A DNA stretch of 64,000 nt from Betaproteobacteria bacterium GR16-43 (lineage in GTDB: Bacteria; Pseudomonadota; Gammaproteobacteria; Burkholderiales; Usitatibacteraceae), in assembly GCA_001953215.1 (NCBI GenBank), contig CP019169.1:2108001-2172000 (forward strand), written 5' to 3'. Under the pieces are notes generated by a model. The model ran no database searches. It was given only the letters and a program-made list of their open reading frames with translations, and had not been told where the DNA came from. Below, piece after piece: positions 16,608 through 25,176 of this stretch (the stretch's first letter is position 1; every line of letters starts with the position of its first letter). The translations under genes were made by a program, and so were the position numbers.

Positions 16608-18674
16608 TCAGTCGGCCTTCGGAACGAGGCCCGACGACGTCACGGCCTGCAGGCCGCGCGTGAACTCGTTGAACCCGTCCTCGTCGAGCAGCAGGCGCTT
16701 CTCGACCAACCCGTTGATCGCGTTCATCCGCGCATACAGGTATTGCGAGAACGTGGGATAGCGCTCCTCGACCGACAGCCTCGGGTCGCCGCTCGCCAGG
16801 CGCGCGGCCTTCGTCGCCGGGAACGGGATCATCTGGCCCGAGCCTTCGCAGCCGTCCGGCCCGCCGTTGGCCGATGCGCGCAGCGACCAGCCGGTATACG
16901 TGGCCGTCGGCACGAGCAGGTCGGGCAGTTTCACGCCCGCGATGTCGTTGCCGTCGGCGTCCGTGCGCGGCACGAAGCTGGGGTAGATCTTGCCGTTGGC
17001 CGGGTTGTCGAAGAACGGCGTCGTCGTCACGGGCGGATTGATGCTCATGACGCCCTTGTCGAAGTCCGGTCCGTAGTTGAGCAGGTACCGCGTCGACTTG
17101 AGTCCCGTGTATTGCACGCCGGGGATGACGGGGAAGCCCATGCCCGACTGCGGCATCGCGGGCACCAGCGTGTTGTCGGAGAAGCGCGGGATCATCGAGG
17201 GCGGAGGAGGAATGCCCTGCGAAGCCCACTCGTCGAGTGCCACGAAGAGGGCGCGCTGCGCCGGCGTGGCGTTGAGCGGGTTGCCTAACTGCTGGCAGCT
17301 GCCCTTGCTCGTCCCGTTGCCGGTGCCGTGCTGGTTGCTCGCCATGAGGTAGTAGCGGGCGTACGTCGGATCGGGGAGGTCGACCGTGCCACCGGGATCC
17401 GTGTGGAACAGCGAGGCCGCCTTCACCCAGTATTCGTTCGCGGAGTAGATCTCCATGCCGAGCGGGCAGGTGTTGGTCGCGAGGCAACGGTCATAGCGTC
17501 CCGCGGTCTTGCCGGTGAGCGGGTCCGTCGTGCTCTGGTGTGCGAAGGGGAAGAGGCCTTCGGCATAGAGCTGGTCCTGGCGATTTCGCTGCGTGCGTCC
17601 CGGCTGCGAGAAGCGCAGGTTCAGGTTCAGGCCATCGGCCGCGGCGATCCACTGCAGCATGCCGTCGAACACCTTCCTGCCGCCCTCGTCCTGGTTGAAG
17701 CCGTAGTAGCGGAAGTCGTTCAGCAGGCGTCCCGGCTGCGAGAGCACGTACGTGTAGATGTACTTCACGTCGCCCGCGAGCGGGTTCGCGGTGCCCGAGT
17801 CGTCGGCGGCGGCATTGCGCAGGAACGAGTTCCAGTCGCGCACGGCGGCCATCCCGATGCCATTCACGGTCGGATCCTTCGCGGTGTACGAGAACTCGTA
17901 GATGTCGTTCGCGTTGAACGCGGTGCCGTCGGGCAGCAGCTTGATGTGCGTGGCGTCCACGTAGTCCCAACCGGTGGCGGGGATGACGGTCGGCGTGTCG
18001 TCGATGTGCTTGCGGGTGGTGAGCTTGGCACTCGCCTTGTCGGTGGTGCTCGCCGCGGCGTAGCTCAGCGTGTACGACGTGGTGGTCGCGTTGCCCATCA
18101 CGATGTACTCGTACGAGGGGCCGGTGATCGAGCTTCCGTCGGGATTCTTCGCCACCGGCAGCGTGATCGTGGAGTTGAAGTTCGCGTTGTTGGTGCCCGC
18201 GGCGTAGTCCCAGCCGCTGAACACCATCGTGTAGCCGCGGGGCGCCAGGAACTGGTCGAGCGGGTTGGTCGTGGAGGAAGGGTCGTTGCCGCCCGTGCTG
18301 CGGTTGAAGCCCCCGAACTGCTTGCCGCCGCGATTCGGCGGCTCGTACATCACCCGGTGGTTGCCCTTCGAGAGGTCCAACGGCTTCAGCATGTAGAAGT
18401 CGAACTTGTACTCGACGTTGCCGCGCGCATTCCGGGGCGCGAGGGCGATGTCCACGATCATGTTGTTGGAGCTGCTTCCCGGATTCAGCTCCCCGGAAGC
18501 CACGCCGACGATGCGCTCGTACGCGCCGACGCTCCCGAAGATCGCGCCGCCGAACGCGGGCCCGCGCGAGGTGATTTCAATCTTGGTGATGCGCGCTTCG
18601 GCAACACCGGTGAAGGCCATGCCGGTGACAGCCAATGCGCAAGCCGCCCTCAAGACCATGGGTTTCGCGTTCAT
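16608..18674 (-). CDS. Large secreted alpha/beta hydrolase domain protein
   Basis: A 688-residue protein with a signal peptide (ACALAVTGMAFTGVAEA, about 10-27) followed by RITKIEITSRGPAFGGAIFGSVGAYERIVG, a start typical of the Abhydrolase_10 family of secreted hydrolases. The probable nucleophile region is YVLSQPGRLLNDFRYYGFNQDEGGRKVFDG, where the serine sits in LSQPG instead of a standard GxSxG. The catalytic acid and histidine cannot be placed with confidence. The C-terminus carries ATYTGWSLRASANG and a short conserved tail. Substrates for this family are largely unknown (esters or polymers). It is transcribed alone, with a TTGACA promoter upstream and a hairpin terminator downstream. Confidence 0.8.
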   Translation of the reverse strand: MNAKPMVLRAACALAVTGMAFTGVAEARITKIEITSRGPAFGGAIFGSVGAYERIVGVASGELNPGSSSNNMIVDIALAPRNARGNVEYKFDFYMLKPLDLSKGNHRVMYEPPNRGGKQFGGFNRSTGGNDPSSTTNPLDQFLAPRGYTMVFSGWDYAAGTNNANFNSTITLPVAKNPDGSSITGPSYEYIVMGNATTTSYTLSYAAASTTDKASAKLTTRKHIDDTPTVIPATGWDYVDATHIKLLPDGTAFNANDIYEFSYTAKDPTVNGIGMAAVRDWNSFLRNAAADDSGTANPLAGDVKYIYTYVLSQPGRLLNDFRYYGFNQDEGGRKVFDGMLQWIAAADGLNLNLRFSQPGRTQRNRQDQLYAEGLFPFAHQSTTDPLTGKTAGRYDRCLATNTCPLGMEIYSANEYWVKAASLFHTDPGGTVDLPDPTYARYYLMASNQHGTGNGTSKGSCQQLGNPLNATPAQRALFVALDEWASQGIPPPPSMIPRFSDNTLVPAMPQSGMGFPVIPGVQYTGLKSTRYLLNYGPDFDKGVMSINPPVTTTPFFDNPANGKIYPSFVPRTDADGNDIAGVKLPDLLVPTATYTGWSLRASANGGPDGCEGSGQMIPFPATKAARLASGDPRLSVEERYPTFSQYLYARMNAINGLVEKRLLLDEDGFNEFTRGLQAVTSSGLVPKAD

Positions 18675-18789
18675 GTTGGTTTTCCCTCCAGAGGAATGGT
18701 CTCGAGTACGAGACCGAAACGGTCGGAACTCCAGCCTCTCGAACGGGGCTGGATGATCTCCTGTGCTCCGAGAGCGAACCTATTCCCGC

Positions 18790-18818
18790 GATATCGACGC
18801 GTCGTTGATGCGTGTCAA
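18790..18818 (-). promoter_or_regulatory. Candidate sigma-70 promoter of the alpha/beta hydrolase gene
   Basis: Minus strand: perfect -35 TTGACA (18818-18813), 17-nt spacer, then GATATC (18795-18790) as a weak -10. It lies in an unusually AT-rich gap (18780-18860) that also holds the palindrome GTTCC-N7-GGAAC (about 18834-18850). Confidence 0.45.
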
Positions 18819-18865
18819 TATTATTAAGCGAGTTCCGATATTTGGAACAAACTGCGAGGAGGCGC

Positions 18866-19963
18866 TTACTTGTGGGCGTATGAGATGCGGTAGATGGCTC
18901 CGGCCTTGTCGTCCGACACGAGCAGCGATCCATCGGGCATCTGTTGCACGTCCACCGGGCGGCCCCACGCCGTGTCGGCGCCCACGTCGAGGAAGCCGTC
19001 GGCGAAGACCTTGTGGTCGACCACGTTGTTTCCGTCGACGCGCGCGACCATCACGCGGTATCCGCTCTTCTTCGAACGATTCCAGGAGCCGTGCTCGGCG
19101 ATGAAGATCGCGTTCCTGTATTCGAGCGGGAACATCGAGCCGGTGTAGAAGCGCATGCCGAGGGAGGCGACGTGCGCGCTGAACTTCTTGGCCGGCGCGA
19201 CGAACTCGCCGCAAGGCCGCTTGGTGCCGAACTCGGGATCGGGGAGGTCGCCGCCGTGGCAATACGGGAAGCCGAAGTGCTGGCCGGCCTTCGTGGCGTG
19301 GTTCAGCTCGTCGGGCGGCAGGTCGTCGCCCAGCATGTCTCGCCCGTTGTCGGTGAACCACAGCTCCCTGGTCACGGGATGCCAGTCGAAGCCCACGCTA
19401 TTCCGCACGCCGCGGGCGTAGACCTCCATCTGCGAGCCGTCGGGCTTGATCCGCGTGATCGAGGAATACGGGTCGGCTTTCTCGCAGACGTTGCACGGCG
19501 CGCCGACCGGGACGTAGAGCCAGCCGTCCGGGCCGAAGCGGATGAATTTCCAGCCATGGTGGCGATCGGTCGGGTACTTGCCGTAGACGAGGACGGGCTT
19601 CGGCGGATTCGCGAGGTTCTTCTCGATCGCGTCGTAGCGCCAGATCTTGTCGATCTCCGCCACGTAGAGCGCGCCGTCCTTCACCGCGACGCCGTTGGGC
19701 GTGTTGAGCCCCGAGGCCACGGTGAGCACCTGCGTGGCTTTCGTTCCGTCGTGCTGGATCGCGTAGACCTTGCCTTCGCCCTGCGTGCCCACGAAGAGCG
19801 TGTTGCCGGCGCCGAGCGCCATCGAGCGCGCGCCCTTCACGCCGCTCGCGAAGACCTGGATGTCGAAGCCCGCGGGCAATCCCACGCGATCGATGGGAAT
19901 CGCGGGCTGGGCGGCCGCGCCAATGGAAAAGGTTGCAAGGATGAGCGTGAGTGCGAGGCGCAT
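18866..19963 (-). CDS. PQQ-dependent sugar dehydrogenase / sorbosone dehydrogenase family protein
   Basis: A 365-residue six-bladed beta-propeller protein exported by a signal peptide (about 1-18). The family start LPAGFDIQVFASGVKGARSMALG is present, with blade motifs LNTPNGVAVKDGALYVAE, RNSVGFDWHPVTRELWFTDNGRD and MRFYTGSMFPLEYRNAIFIAEHGSWNRS. The soluble glucose dehydrogenase-like group oxidises sugars or aldehydes in the periplasm using PQQ. No PQQ synthesis genes are in the window, and many relatives have no tested substrate. Two cysteines in APCNVCEKAD might form a disulfide or bind a metal. Confidence 0.85.
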   Translation of the reverse strand: MRLALTLILATFSIGAAAQPAIPIDRVGLPAGFDIQVFASGVKGARSMALGAGNTLFVGTQGEGKVYAIQHDGTKATQVLTVASGLNTPNGVAVKDGALYVAEIDKIWRYDAIEKNLANPPKPVLVYGKYPTDRHHGWKFIRFGPDGWLYVPVGAPCNVCEKADPYSSITRIKPDGSQMEVYARGVRNSVGFDWHPVTRELWFTDNGRDMLGDDLPPDELNHATKAGQHFGFPYCHGGDLPDPEFGTKRPCGEFVAPAKKFSAHVASLGMRFYTGSMFPLEYRNAIFIAEHGSWNRSKKSGYRVMVARVDGNNVVDHKVFADGFLDVGADTAWGRPVDVQQMPDGSLLVSDDKAGAIYRISYAHK

Positions 19964-20066
19964 GGACCCTCCCGGGGCGGTTCTGCGGTTCGATGGAATG
20001 CGGGGGCGAAAGTTCGTACTCTAGGGCACCGGCGGCGCCCGCCGGAGGGGAAATGGGGAAACCTGG

Positions 20067-20546
20067 ATGAACAACGGTTGGCGCTTGCGGATGATCGCCC
20101 TGTGCGCCGCGGTCCTGGGGTTGCTGGTGACGATCGACGGCTTGCTGAACGGGCCGTGGTATCGGTTCGTGGGCGGCCTCGCCTGGTTCGTGGCCTGGGG
20201 TTGGCTCGGAATCCTGGGTCCGCCGCAATTCGTGCGGGACCGGGTGACGGCATTCAAGGCCCGCCTGGCGGGCGAATCCGGGGCGATGAAACGGCCGGAC
20301 GGCTCGCGCAGCTGGCCGCTCATCTTCGCGAGCGTGGTCTTCGCCCTCATCGCGCTCGCGGGCGCCGCGTTTATCCTTTTCGCGCCGTACCAGGACCTTC
20401 TGGACTGGAGCAAGCGCAGCGCGTACCTCTTGCACGGGCTGCGCGATGTGCTGGGGGAATTCGGTTCGCGCCTTCCGCTCGCGGCGGTCTTCCTCGTCGC
20501 CGCCTACGCCGCCTCGAAGACCGCGTGGGAGCGGTTCAAGGACTAG
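20067..20546 (+). CDS. Membrane protein of unknown function
   Basis: A 159-residue protein with four hydrophobic segments (about 8-25, 33-50, 86-106 and 130-150) and a soluble loop of about 35 residues after the second. No family was recognised. It is a single gene, divergent from the sugar dehydrogenase and convergent to the nucleotide cyclase. Transcription would run directly into the 53-bp inverted repeat at 20578-20718. Confidence 0.65.
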   Translation: MNNGWRLRMIALCAAVLGLLVTIDGLLNGPWYRFVGGLAWFVAWGWLGILGPPQFVRDRVTAFKARLAGESGAMKRPDGSRSWPLIFASVVFALIALAGAAFILFAPYQDLLDWSKRSAYLLHGLRDVLGEFGSRLPLAAVFLVAAYAASKTAWERFKD

Positions 20547-20577
20547 CGTCGGGGGTCGCTGCGCGACTTGAGGCGAA

Positions 20578-20718
20578 AGGCGTCCTCCGCAGATAAACGC
20601 AAATAAACGCCGATGACCCCCTCAAGCAAATAGGAAGAATCTTGGGTTTAACCCCAGACCTTTTCTTTGCTTGAGGAGTTCATCGGCGTTTATTTGCGTT
20701 TATCTGCGGAGGACGCCT
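20578..20718. repeat. 53-bp near-perfect inverted repeat between convergent genes (type C)
   Basis: The arms at 20578-20630 and 20666-20718 pair over 53 bp with two mismatches around a 35-bp loop. The arm begins AGGCGTCCTCCGCAGATAAA and contains the tandem-like AAACGCAAATAAACGCCGATG. Design and motif spacing resemble the elements at 712-863 and 2120-2282. Placed between two convergent genes, it could act as a bidirectional terminator. Confidence 0.85.
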
Positions 20719-20740
20719 CTTGCCTTTGCTTTTGGTCTTT

Positions 20741-22801
20741 TCAACCGAAGAGCGGCCCGGCCGGGTTGATGAGATAGGTGAGGATCGGCTCGTTGCGATT
20801 CTTCACGCGAATCTCGGTCTGCGTGTCGGACTTGAACTCGCCCTTCACCCAGAGCCAGGTGCTGGCACTCACGAGGACGTAGTCGGGTTCGCACTTGCCC
20901 TCGAGGCGTGCCGCGACGTTCACGTTGTCGCCGATCACCGTGTAGTCCATGCGCGTTTCGCTGCCGATGTTGCCGGCCACGACGTCGCCCGTGTTCACGC
21001 CCACGCGCATCTGCATGCCGGCCAGGCGCGTCGATTCCTTGCGCATCTGCGCCATGCGCTGTTGCATGCGGATGCCGGCGCGCACGGCGCCGCTCGCGTG
21101 CTTCGCGGGGTTGCCGCCGGCGAAGATGGCCATGATGCCGTCGCCGATGAACTTGTCGACGAAGCCGCCCTCGGCCTCGACGATCTCGGTCATCGCCGTC
21201 ATGTACACGTTCAGGAAGCCGACGATGGCCTGCGGATCCATGTGCTCCGAAAGCGCCGTGAAGCCCTTGATGTCCGAGAAGAGCACGGTGGCGAGGACCG
21301 TCTTGCCGCCGAGCGCGAGCTTCTGCTCGCGGTTCTTCGAGATGTCGTCCATCACGTTCTTCGGGATGTAGGCGCCCATCTTCTGCTTCTCGATCGAGAG
21401 GTTGCGCTCGTTCTCGAGGGCGACGCGCAGGTCGTCGGCCATGCGCTTGGTCTTGTCGAGCAATCGCGCGTTCTCGAGCGAGACCGCGGCCTGCGCGGCG
21501 AAGGACTCGAGCAGCCGCAAGTCGTCGGGACCGAAGAGCTCGGCGCCCGCCTTGTTGATGGCCTGCACCACGCCGATGGTCACGCCCTTGGACATCATCG
21601 GCACGGTGATCAACTGGCGCGTGCGGAAGCCCGTGCGCTCGTCGTTGCTGCGGTCGAACCGCGGGTCGGCGTAGGCATCCTCGATCAGCAGCGGCGAACC
21701 CGTGGCCGCCACGGCGCCGACGATGCCCTTGCCCAGCGGGATGATGACGTTGGCGAGCTCCTTCGCGGCCTGTCCCTTGGCCACGTGGAAGCGCAGGCCG
21801 CCGGTGACCTCGTCGACCAGCAGCAGCGAGCTCGCCTCCGCCTTGGTGACGACCTTCGCGTTCTCGACGATCAGGTCGAGGATCGTGTCGACCGGCATGA
21901 GCGAGCTCATCGCGAGCGCCACGCCGGAGACCGCGTCCTTCTCGATCAGTTGCTTCTCGAGGCGGTCCTTGCGCGTCTCCAGCTCGCGATACATCGTGTT
22001 GATGCCGCACGCCACGGCGCCCAGCTCGTCCATGCGCGAGGAGTCGAGGACCACGTCGCGCTCCCCCTTCTCGATGCGCTGCGTGCCTTCCAGGACCGCA
22101 CGCGCATCGTCGCGAAGGCTGCGGCCGAAGCGCAGCGACACGCCGAGCGCCACCACGACGCAGAAGCCGCCGAGGAACGCGGTCTCGATCACGACGTCGC
22201 GCTCCACCAGGCCTTCGTAGCGGTAGCGCGCGAGCGTGAGCGCCATCGCCACGCTGGGCACGAGCGTGAAGATCACGAAGCCCTCCATCACCCGGCGCGT
22301 GATGCGCTCCAGGTACTGGGTCGCGTTCACGTAGCGCATCTGCTGCTTGCGCGCCTCGTTCTCCAGCAGCACGTATTCCCACTGGGCGAGCAGGCCGCCG
22401 CCGATGATCCAGTAGCCCGACAGCAGCTTCACGTGGCTCGAGACCGGGAAGTCCGGATAGCGGAAGTAGTGCAACGCCATCGCGAGCACGCCCGCGATCA
22501 CCCAGCTCGCGATCGCCACGAGGTAGCCCTGGCGCGGCAGCGAGCGCCACGCCGGCGGTTCCCCGAAGCGCGCGAGCAATCCTTCGCGCAGGATCTGCTG
22601 CACGCAGAACACGAGGCCCAGGTTGATCAGCAGGTCGGAGAGGCGCAGGCCCGCGATGAACGGGCACACCAGGCGGCTGTAGATCGCGAGGAAAGCGACC
22701 GCCACGAGGGCGAGCCCGTACTGGCGCAGTCGCATGGACAGGCCGACCAGGTGCTGGAGCGTCGGGACGGGTACGGCTACGGGCGGGGCGACGGCATTCA
22801 T
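20741..22801 (-). CDS. Class III adenylate/guanylate cyclase with membrane and GAF domains
   Basis: A 686-residue signalling enzyme. The N-terminal half has about six transmembrane segments (about 25-200), then a HAMP-like stretch (RSLRDDARAVLEGTQRIEKGERD), a GAF domain (about 290-440), a coiled linker and the cyclase domain (about 480-660). The metal-binding aspartates are in LFSDIKGFTALSEH and FIGDGIMAIF, the substrate-side lysine in FVDKFIGDG, and the transition-state Asn/Arg in NVNVAARLEG. It makes cAMP, or less likely cGMP, in response to an unknown signal. The start ATG at 22801 follows a short gap after the glutaredoxin gene; longer frames overlap that gene. The 3' end points into the type C repeat. 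Confidence 0.9.
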   Translation of the reverse strand: MNAVAPPVAVPVPTLQHLVGLSMRLRQYGLALVAVAFLAIYSRLVCPFIAGLRLSDLLINLGLVFCVQQILREGLLARFGEPPAWRSLPRQGYLVAIASWVIAGVLAMALHYFRYPDFPVSSHVKLLSGYWIIGGGLLAQWEYVLLENEARKQQMRYVNATQYLERITRRVMEGFVIFTLVPSVAMALTLARYRYEGLVERDVVIETAFLGGFCVVVALGVSLRFGRSLRDDARAVLEGTQRIEKGERDVVLDSSRMDELGAVACGINTMYRELETRKDRLEKQLIEKDAVSGVALAMSSLMPVDTILDLIVENAKVVTKAEASSLLLVDEVTGGLRFHVAKGQAAKELANVIIPLGKGIVGAVAATGSPLLIEDAYADPRFDRSNDERTGFRTRQLITVPMMSKGVTIGVVQAINKAGAELFGPDDLRLLESFAAQAAVSLENARLLDKTKRMADDLRVALENERNLSIEKQKMGAYIPKNVMDDISKNREQKLALGGKTVLATVLFSDIKGFTALSEHMDPQAIVGFLNVYMTAMTEIVEAEGGFVDKFIGDGIMAIFAGGNPAKHASGAVRAGIRMQQRMAQMRKESTRLAGMQMRVGVNTGDVVAGNIGSETRMDYTVIGDNVNVAARLEGKCEPDYVLVSASTWLWVKGEFKSDTQTEIRVKNRNEPILTYLINPAGPLFG

Positions 22802-22863
22802 GGCGGCTCCAGAGGATCCGCCGTCATTTTGCCAGTAGAGGCCTGGAGAAGCTCGGTGCTTCC

Positions 22864-23355
22864 CTAGCGCCGTGCCGCGGCCGCGAGCTGGTCGAGTGCT
22901 TCCGGGCTGAAGCCGCGCATGCTCTTCGGCCCCGCGACGAAGAACGGGATCGGGCCGCCGCCGTACGAATCGAATTCCGCGGCGTTGGCCTCCGAACCTT
23001 CGATGTCCACGTCGCGGTAGGCGATGCCCTTCTCCTTCAGGTAGGCCTTGGCGATCTTGCACGGCCCGCACCACGTGGCCGAGAACATCGTGATGCCCGC
23101 GGTGTTCGGCTGCAGGCTCGCGACCTTCGTGGGGCGGCGAATGATCGCGGCCCAGTCCTGGATCTGCGGCGGCCCGTCGTAGGACTTCGACGGCACGCGA
23201 AGCTCCTGGCGCTTCACGTCTTCGGGCGGCTTGTCGCCGTAGTGGGTCTTGCCCTGCGAGTCGGTCCACTTGAAGACCTGCGCGCCGGCGCCGAGCGCCA
23301 CCAGCGTCGCCGCGAGCACCAGCGCGCGGTCAATCCACATGCTGGTCGTACGCAT
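22864..23355 (-). CDS. DUF4124-glutaredoxin fusion protein, exported
   Basis: A 163-residue envelope protein. A signal peptide (about 8-25) is followed by a DUF4124 domain starting QVFKWTDSQGKTHYGDKPPED. The C-terminal half is a glutaredoxin-like fold with the redox motif ATWCGPCKIAKAYL near residue 95 and the cis-proline region GGGPIPFFV. It could reduce or shuffle disulfides in the periplasm. Its 5' end overlaps the 3' end of the diguanylate cyclase gene by 26 bases, and the nucleotide cyclase follows 62 bases downstream, so the three may share a transcript. The fusion order is known in Betaproteobacteria, but its function is not. Confidence 0.85.
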   Translation of the reverse strand: MRTTSMWIDRALVLAATLVALGAGAQVFKWTDSQGKTHYGDKPPEDVKRQELRVPSKSYDGPPQIQDWAAIIRRPTKVASLQPNTAGITMFSATWCGPCKIAKAYLKEKGIAYRDVDIEGSEANAAEFDSYGGGPIPFFVAGPKSMRGFSPEALDQLAAAARR

Positions 23356-25120
23356 GGAGCTGCTCCGGGTCGTGGTAGAAGCGATAGCAGTTGCGGCCCG
23401 CGGACTTCGCGCGGTACATCGCGATGTCGGCGAACTTGAGCAGGAAGTCGGGATCCTGCCCGTCTTCGGGATAGAGGCTGATGCCGATCGACGGGCTGGT
23501 GCGCAGCAGCTCGCCGGCCACCGGGAACGGCGTGGCGAGCACCTCGATGATCTTGCGTGCGACGAGCGCGCTGTCCTCCGGCGCCGAGAGGTGCTCCAGC
23601 ACGAAGACGAATTCGTCCCCGCCCAGGCGCGCGATCGTGTCGCGTTCGCGGATGCAACCCGAAAGGCGCTGCGCCACCTCGACCAGCAGCAGGTCGCCCA
23701 CGTCGTGGCCGAGCGAATCGTTCACGATCTTGAAGTTGTCGAGGTCCACCAGCGCCACGGCGAACGCCGTGCGGTCGCGCTTGGCGCGCGCGACGGCTTG
23801 CAGGAGGCGGTCGCGCAGCAGCCAGCGATTGGGCAGGCCCGAGAGCGGGTCGTGCTGCGCCTGGTAGCGCATGCGCTCCTCGCTCTCCTGCAGCAGCAGG
23901 GAGGTGCGTTCGCGTTCCTTCGCTTCGCCCTGGGCCTGCTCCTTCTCGCGCCGCAGCGTGTTGATGCGGTCGCCCAGGCCCATCGACAGCAGCACGACCT
24001 CGAGCGCGGAGCCGATCTGCACGCCGTAGTCGGTGAAGAGGCTCGCGGGCAGCCCGAAGTTGCGCGCGACCATGAGGCCGCCGCCGACGAAGACCGCGAA
24101 GAAGGCGATGAGGTAGTAGGCCGCGGGCTTGAAGCCGCGCCGGAACCTGATCAGTCCCGCCCCGTAGCAGCCGATGATCGCCGAGATCGCCAGCAGGTGG
24201 TCGAGCCAGAACGTGAGCACCCGCGGCAGGAAAGTCACCACCGGCAGCAACGCGAACGCGGCGAAGGTGATGGCAAGCAGCACGCGGTCCACGCCGCGCG
24301 TGTTCGCGCGCGTCTGCAGGAAACTTCGCGTGAAGATCGCCGCCGTTCCGCACACCAGGGGCGCCGCGGCGACCTGGGCCCAGTCCGCGATGGCGGGCGA
24401 CTCGGGCCACAGGTAGAGGCCGCCGAACCCGTTGTTCACGCCGATGAGGAAACCCATCGCGCCCACGTAGACGACGTACGCGGCGTACGCCCGGTCGCGC
24501 ACCACGAAGAAGAGGAAAAGGTTGTACGCCATCATCACCGCGAGCAGCCCGTAGTAGGCGCCCAGCAGGAACGATTCGTCGCGCTTCGCGGTATCGAACG
24601 AGGCGCGGTCCCAGAGGCGCATCGGCACGCTCATGGTTCCGACCGTGCGCACGCGCATGTGGTAAACGTTTACTCCGAGCTCGGGTGCGTCGACCGGGAA
24701 CAGGAAATGGCGGTCCGAAAGCGCGCGTTCCGAGAGCCGGGTGTGGTCGCCGCCGACCAGCGGGATGCTCGAGCCCGGGGGGTAGAACTCCAGCTGGTCC
24801 AGCAGCGGATAGCCCACTTCGAGCATCCAGGGCCCCGTGCCCGCGCCGCGCTCGAAGCGAATGCGCAGCCAGACCGTGGAATCGCGGAAGCCGAGGTTGA
24901 GGTTGTCGGTGCGGACCGGGGCGAAGCCGTCCATCCACGGACGGGTGCTTACGTCGCGGACGGTGAGCTTGCCGGTCGGATCCTCCATGTACTCGACCTG
25001 CGCGCCGATCGGCAGCCCCGGCAGCTTGGCGTCGAGCCAGACCGGCGCCGCCGCGCACAGCCCGGGGACAGCCAGGGCCGCGAGGGCGAGCATGTTGCGG
25101 ATGAAACGCGCTAGGACCAT
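23330..25120 (-). CDS. 7TM diverse intracellular signalling diguanylate cyclase
   Basis: A 596-residue sensor enzyme. After a signal peptide or anchor (about 1-25) comes a periplasmic 7TMR-DISMED2-type beta domain (about 30-180). Seven transmembrane segments (about 188-385) and a short coiled coil (NTLRREKEQAQGEAKERERTS) follow. The GGDEF domain (about 425-590) has an intact RLGGDEF active site and the nucleotide-binding segment DNFKIVNDSLGHDVGD. No EAL domain is present, so it should make c-di-GMP in response to an extracellular carbohydrate-like or other small ligand. It is divergent from the PAS-GGDEF-EAL gene at 25177. Confidence 0.92.
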   Translation of the reverse strand: MVLARFIRNMLALAALAVPGLCAAAPVWLDAKLPGLPIGAQVEYMEDPTGKLTVRDVSTRPWMDGFAPVRTDNLNLGFRDSTVWLRIRFERGAGTGPWMLEVGYPLLDQLEFYPPGSSIPLVGGDHTRLSERALSDRHFLFPVDAPELGVNVYHMRVRTVGTMSVPMRLWDRASFDTAKRDESFLLGAYYGLLAVMMAYNLFLFFVVRDRAYAAYVVYVGAMGFLIGVNNGFGGLYLWPESPAIADWAQVAAAPLVCGTAAIFTRSFLQTRANTRGVDRVLLAITFAAFALLPVVTFLPRVLTFWLDHLLAISAIIGCYGAGLIRFRRGFKPAAYYLIAFFAVFVGGGLMVARNFGLPASLFTDYGVQIGSALEVVLLSMGLGDRINTLRREKEQAQGEAKERERTSLLLQESEERMRYQAQHDPLSGLPNRWLLRDRLLQAVARAKRDRTAFAVALVDLDNFKIVNDSLGHDVGDLLLVEVAQRLSGCIRERDTIARLGGDEFVFVLEHLSAPEDSALVARKIIEVLATPFPVAGELLRTSPSIGISLYPEDGQDPDFLLKFADIAMYRAKSAGRNCYRFYHDPEQLHAYDQHVD

Positions 25121-25176
25121 GGCGGGACGGGGAACCGTTGCGGTCCAGTGTATTCCCCTCTGGAGGGGGCACCAAG

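Noticed and set aside
20720-22867. 715-codon open frame on the plus strand
   Set aside because: It is antisense to the nucleotide cyclase and rich in His/Arg/Ala repeats from codon bias.
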